Shown here: positions 60,908-64,000 of the stretch, one piece after another | How the letters are laid out: every line of letters begins with the position of its first letter | How positions within the stretch are numbered: position 1 is the stretch's first letter | DNA from: Nocardia higoensis NBRC 100133 | Lineage (GTDB): Bacteria > Actinomycetota > Actinomycetes > Mycobacteriales > Mycobacteriaceae | Direction: 5' to 3' | Assembly: GCF_000308595.1 (NCBI RefSeq) | Contig: NZ_BAGA01000074.1 | Location: forward strand, 62,001-126,000 | DNA: 64,000 nt | Position numbers and translations under genes: made by a program | Notes under the pieces: generated by a model | Told to the model about the DNA's origin: nothing | The model's input: only the letters and a program-made list of their open reading frames with translations | Database searches by the model: none

Positions 60908-61573
60908 TCAGCTGGGCTTGGCGACCGGGAATTCGGCGGCGAGTTCGGCGAAGACCGCGGAATTGAGATCGAAGGCGCGCTGCCCCTCGTCGAGCACGCG
61001 GCGGCGTTCGAGTTCGTCGACCGGCAGTTCGTCGAGCAGTGCGCGATATTCGCGCTTGAAGGCCGCGGGGTTGGCGATCTCGTCGAAGACGTAGAAGCGC
61101 ACGCCGTCGCCGCGCCGCGGCAGGTCCCATAGTTTCTCGGCGGTGCCGCGGATGACCTGTCCGCCGGACAGGTCGCCGAGATAGCGGGTGTAGTGGTGCG
61201 CGACGTAGCCGGCGGGCCAGTCGCGCGCGCATTCGTCGATCCGCGCGGCGTAGGCGGCGGTGGCGGGCAGCGGTTCGATCTCGCTGCGCCAGTCCGCGCC
61301 GAGCAGCGCGGTGAGATCGCGTTCGAGTTCGGCGGTCCTGGCCAGTTCCTTGCGGACGAACGGGCCCGCGACGGGATCGGTGGCGAGTTCGTCGATGCGG
61401 GATTCCAGCGCGCGGTAGATGAACCAGAGTTGGCCGGTGTAGCGATGATAGGAGTCGATGCCCAGGCGTCCGCCGAGCATGTCGGAGATGAAACTGGAGT
61501 TCTCCGCCTCGGCATGCTGACGTTCTGTCGCGCTGCGGATGCGGGTTGAGAACGGAACGGCTTCCGACGACAT
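60908..61573 (-). CDS. Heme oxygenase (biliverdin-producing)
   Basis: A 221-residue HmuO/HO-1-type heme oxygenase. The proximal histidine is in ATERQHAEAENSSFI (about residue 20), and the distal helix glycine motif is YLGDLSGGQVIRG. It opens heme to biliverdin, CO and Fe(II), supplying iron from host heme. No clear iron box is seen in the 115 bp upstream, unlike the SIP reductase. Confidence 0.93.
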   Translation of the reverse strand: MSSEAVPFSTRIRSATERQHAEAENSSFISDMLGGRLGIDSYHRYTGQLWFIYRALESRIDELATDPVAGPFVRKELARTAELERDLTALLGADWRSEIEPLPATAAYAARIDECARDWPAGYVAHHYTRYLGDLSGGQVIRGTAEKLWDLPRRGDGVRFYVFDEIANPAAFKREYRALLDELPVDELERRRVLDEGQRAFDLNSAVFAELAAEFPVAKPS

Positions 61574-61689
61574 TATTCGAAGTACCTCGCAATCACCTGA
61601 GGGCTGCCGGGAATTCCCCGGCAGCCCGACCGGATCGACGATACCGGTTCAGCCGGATTGTCGCACCGATGTGCGCCGGCGGTGGAAGG

Positions 61690-61959
61690 TCAGCGCTTGC
61701 CCTGCAGCACCGGCGCCAGGAACAGCAGCACGATCGCCGCGATGACGGCGAAGATGAAGCCCCAGAAGTTGAGCTCGGTGATCGACCCCTTTCCGATGAA
61801 GCTGGCCAGCAGGCCGCCGATGAGCGCGCCCGCCATGCCGAGCAGTGCGGTGAGCTTGAAGCTCATCTTGTCGTCACCGGGTTTCAGTGCCCGGGCTACA
61901 TATCCGATGATCACGCCGATGATCAGAAAGCCGACGATCTGTACGATTGCGTTCCACAT
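61690..61959 (-). CDS. GlsB/YeaQ/YmgE-type small membrane protein
   Basis: An 89-residue membrane protein with three helices: IVQIVGFLIIGVIIGYVARALKPG, LLGMAGALIGGLLASFIG and FIFAVIAAIVLLFLAPV. Glycine patterns fit PF04226. Second member in the window, only distantly similar to that at 12862. The ATG at 61959 is the natural start; the frame is open upstream without helix. Confidence 0.85.
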   Translation of the reverse strand: MWNAIVQIVGFLIIGVIIGYVARALKPGDDKMSFKLTALLGMAGALIGGLLASFIGKGSITELNFWGFIFAVIAAIVLLFLAPVLQGKR

Positions 61960-62100
61960 ACCGCACAACTCTCCAACCGGTGCATCGGCTTGTCCAGCGA
62001 CATGCCGAAGGACGTCGCTGTACACGGCGTGAATTCCTGCTATCGATCACGTTGCGACCCGGCCGATTCCGTGCGGCGGGCGCGCATATGAGATACCGGA

Positions 62101-63741
62101 CTATCCGGACACGGTGGGCGGCTTCCGTTCCGGCCCGTGCAGGCGTCGCTTCCGCATCAACACCGGTTTGCGCAGGACGACCGTCGGTTTGCGCAGCACC
62201 ACGACCGGTTTGCGCAACGATCCGAACCGGCTGCGGATGCGCGGCCTGCGCAGTGTGCGGTCGAACCATTCGCCGAGGGTCACGCCCGCGGCCAGTGCGC
62301 AACCGACGCCGAAGGCGGCGAACAGGTGGTCGAAGCCCAGTGTCAGTTCGTCGTTGAGCAACGCCGACAGGCCGCGATAGACCTTCAGGCCGGGCAACAG
62401 CGGGGTGATGCCGGCGACCGCGACGACCAGCGGCGGGGTCATCGCGCGCCGCGCCATCAGACCACCGGCCAGGCCGACCAGCGTCGCCGCGACGCCGGAG
62501 GAGATGATCGGCCCGAAGCCGAGATGCTGCACGAACAGAAAGCAGATGGTGCCCGCCGCGCCACCGAGCGCGGCGGCTGTCAGCGCCCGCCGCTCGGCGT
62601 AACAGGCCAGCGCGAATGCCGCCGCGGCGGCCGCGCCCGCGATGATCTTCACCGGAAGATCGGTGATATCGCGACCGGAACTCAGGTCGATCGCGGGAAC
62701 GGTCGCACCGACGGTGACGCCCAGCCGCAGCGCGAGCGCGATACCGGCGATGATGCCGCCGGTCATCATCATCAGCTCCAGCATGCGGGCGGAGGCGGTG
62801 ATCGGCGCACCGGTGATCGCGTCCTGGACCGAGCCGACCAGCGCGAGTCCGCTGAGCAGCACCGTGATGCCCGCCGCCACGATGAGGGTGGCGTCGACGC
62901 TCAGCCCGAGCGGGTCGGCGAAAGTGGCCAGCACGATGGCCGGGGTGGCGGCGATGAAGCCGCCGGCGACGTGCTGGAAGAAGAACGGCAGGCCGTATTG
63001 GTTGAGGGTGCGGTTGGTCCGGTCGATCGCGCCGGTGGTGATGAAACTGAGCACCGTCACCAGTACATCCGCGCCGAGCAGGGCGGCGATGGCGGCGGCC
63101 ATCAGCGACCAGCCGAGCGTCGCGACCCAGCGCGGGTACGGATGCGGCGCGGCGACGATGGCGTCGAGTTCGGCGCGCGCCTCGGCGGGGGACAGGACAT
63201 GATCGCGGATACGGCGGGTGAGCCGGTCGGCGGCGGCCAGCCGGGTGAAATCGTGCGAGCGATATCGCACCACCCGCATGGTGCCCGCCGGTGGCAGCCG
63301 CGGCCCGCGATCGGCCCAGACGCGGATGGAGTCGTAGGTGACGTCGACATCGCAGCGGGCCAGGCCGTAGGTGGCGGCCACGAAGCGGATCTGGGTAGCG
63401 GTATCGATCACGCCGGTGCCGGAGGCCAGCACCACCTCGCCGACCCGGACCGCCAGATCCAGCACTTCGGCCACCGCGGCTTCGTCGGTGAGATCGATCG
63501 GCTGCAGCGGCGCGGGCGGCGCGAGGATGGCGTCCGCGGTCGCGGGCCGGTCGGCGACCAGCACGCCGACCGCCTGTTCCAGCAGTTTCGGCGCCCTGCG
63601 CACTCTGCGGTGACCACCCCACGCGGAACGTGGCTCGTGGCGGACCAGGTGGTCCACTCCTTCCGGATTCTCGTCAGGCCCCATGCCCGCGAAGGTAGTC
63701 GCCGTTCGCGCGAGGGTGTCGCTACGCGGATCGGGCGCCAT
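62101..63741 (-). CDS. ThrE-like threonine/serine exporter with KPVVVLR tail repeats
   Basis: A 546-residue ThrE/YjjP-YjjB fusion: N-terminal soluble domain (TGVIDTATQIRFVAATYGL, RLTRRIRDHVLSPAEARAELDAI), about ten membrane helices (ITPLLPGLKVYRGL), and a basic C-terminal tail with threefold repeat of L-R-K-P-V/T-V-V. The ATG at 63741 has GAGGAA five bases upstream, inside the preceding TetR gene (20-bp overlap), showing translational coupling. Exports threonine or serine, or possibly a related solute. Confidence 0.85.
   Translation of the reverse strand: MAPDPRSDTLARTATTFAGMGPDENPEGVDHLVRHEPRSAWGGHRRVRRAPKLLEQAVGVLVADRPATADAILAPPAPLQPIDLTDEAAVAEVLDLAVRVGEVVLASGTGVIDTATQIRFVAATYGLARCDVDVTYDSIRVWADRGPRLPPAGTMRVVRYRSHDFTRLAAADRLTRRIRDHVLSPAEARAELDAIVAAPHPYPRWVATLGWSLMAAAIAALLGADVLVTVLSFITTGAIDRTNRTLNQYGLPFFFQHVAGGFIAATPAIVLATFADPLGLSVDATLIVAAGITVLLSGLALVGSVQDAITGAPITASARMLELMMMTGGIIAGIALALRLGVTVGATVPAIDLSSGRDITDLPVKIIAGAAAAAAFALACYAERRALTAAALGGAAGTICFLFVQHLGFGPIISSGVAATLVGLAGGLMARRAMTPPLVVAVAGITPLLPGLKVYRGLSALLNDELTLGFDHLFAAFGVGCALAAGVTLGEWFDRTLRRPRIRSRFGSLRKPVVVLRKPTVVLRKPVLMRKRRLHGPERKPPTVSG
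62161..62223 (-). repeat. Three 21-bp tandem coding repeats
   Basis: CGGTTTGCGCA recurs at 62164, 62185 and 62206 with a strict 21-base period, encoding three seven-residue units (LRKPVVV-like) in the cytoplasmic tail of the ThrE-like exporter. Confidence 0.8.
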
Positions 63742-64000
63742 AGTGTTCCTCGAACTCGCGCAGCAGTCTGCGCAGTGCCCATTCCAGCGTCGCGGTGTCG
63801 CGGTCGGCGTCCAGTTCCTGGTAGCCGGCCAGCAGGTACATGGCCCAGCGCGCGCGGGCGAGCGCCTCGCGCTCGTCGTCGAATACCGCTCGCGCGGCGC
63901 GCAGGACCACCTCCGTGCGCCTGCTGTCGACCTGCTCCTGGACGGCCCGGACTTCGGGATCGACCTTGCTCCACACCCGGATGGCCGCCTCCGCGCGATG
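63722..64000 (-). CDS. TetR-family regulator, C-terminal part
   Basis: Open to the right edge of the window, so the N-terminal DNA-binding part is missing. The visible 92 residues (AAIRVWSKVDPEVRAVQEQVDSRRTE..RARWAMYLLAGYQEL) match TetR effector-domain helices. It ends in the start region of the exporter gene (20-bp overlap) and may regulate it. Confidence 0.6.
   Translation of the reverse strand, partial: HRAEAAIRVWSKVDPEVRAVQEQVDSRRTEVVLRAARAVFDDEREALARARWAMYLLAGYQELDADRDTATLEWALRRLLREFEEHYGARSA

Noticed and set aside
61574..61689. Iron box upstream of heme oxygenase
   Set aside because: A CAGGTGATTGCGAGGTA stretch was considered but lacks the TTAGGTTAG core.
1..64000. CRISPR arrays, insertion sequences, prophage genes, tRNA or rRNA genes
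   Set aside because: No regular short repeats with spacers, transposase motifs, integrase or structural RNA signatures were seen.

Overview
The window is high-GC (about 70 percent by eye), densely coded actinobacterial chromosome. Lsr2, an EspC-type type VII secretion gene, LGFP-repeat cell-wall protein, DUF574-type methyltransferase, IdeR-type iron box, apparently leaderless genes and steroid/lipid-type CoA genes point to a mycolic-acid-containing actinomycete, most likely Nocardia. This is inference from gene content; no rRNA or tRNA gene was seen. Both ends cut through genes: a phytoene-desaturase-like oxidoreductase on the left and a TetR-type regulator on the right.

Layout. 1-9.4 kb: methyltransferase, receptor-type Ser/Thr kinase, gluconokinase, M50-like membrane protein, siderophore-interacting reductase with an upstream iron box, nitroreductase, LLM flavin oxidoreductase and a 14-helix MFS pump. 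9.5-12.7 kb: three overlapping type VII secretion-associated genes. 12.8-17.5 kb: small membrane protein, TetR/epimerase divergent pair, Lsr2, a 19-residue amphipathic peptide gene and a FadD17-like acyl-CoA synthetase. 17.5-25.2 kb: a coupled flavin monooxygenase/hydrolase pair, SDR, two decayed genes, a lipoprotein and a CYP125-like P450 with a TetR gene. 25.4-28 kb: a Mn/Fe-type metal ABC transporter with a promoter and operator candidate.

29.9-36.8 kb is the most unusual block: one tightly coupled minus-strand operon encoding a GntR/UTRA regulator, an AprB-like two-cluster ferredoxin, a taurine/sulfonate-type ABC importer whose binding protein carries a NosL-like tail, and an AprA/fumarate-reductase-like flavoprotein fused to a HEAT-repeat domain. 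It looks like a substrate uptake-and-redox system whose substrate I cannot determine.

36.8-47.2 kb is mixed: metallophosphoesterase, GlxA/AraC regulator, dienelactone hydrolases, a tandem duplication of a small membrane-protein gene, LysE exporter, a Cys-rich unknown gene with atypical codons, a long acyl-CoA dehydrogenase, a two-domain TerD protein and two damaged genes. 47.4-60.7 kb holds sulfate activation (cysD, cysNC), two IclR regulators, a DUF1214-SDR-sulfotransferase operon, thioesterase, DinB-like protein, SDR, glutamine amidotransferase, beta-propeller and SnoaL-like protein. 60.9-64 kb: heme oxygenase, GlsB-type small membrane protein, ThrE-like exporter and TetR.

The main integrating observation is a repeated palindrome, NNGAACNNGTTCTA (close to the published KstR half-site arrangement TNNAACNNGTTNNA), overlapping a TANNNT -10 element at five promoters: fadD17-like gene, cysD, DUF1214-SDR-sulfotransferase operon, the SDR at 56.3 kb and the IclR/SnoaL pair. 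This suggests one regulon tying acyl-CoA chemistry to PAPS production and sulfotransfer.
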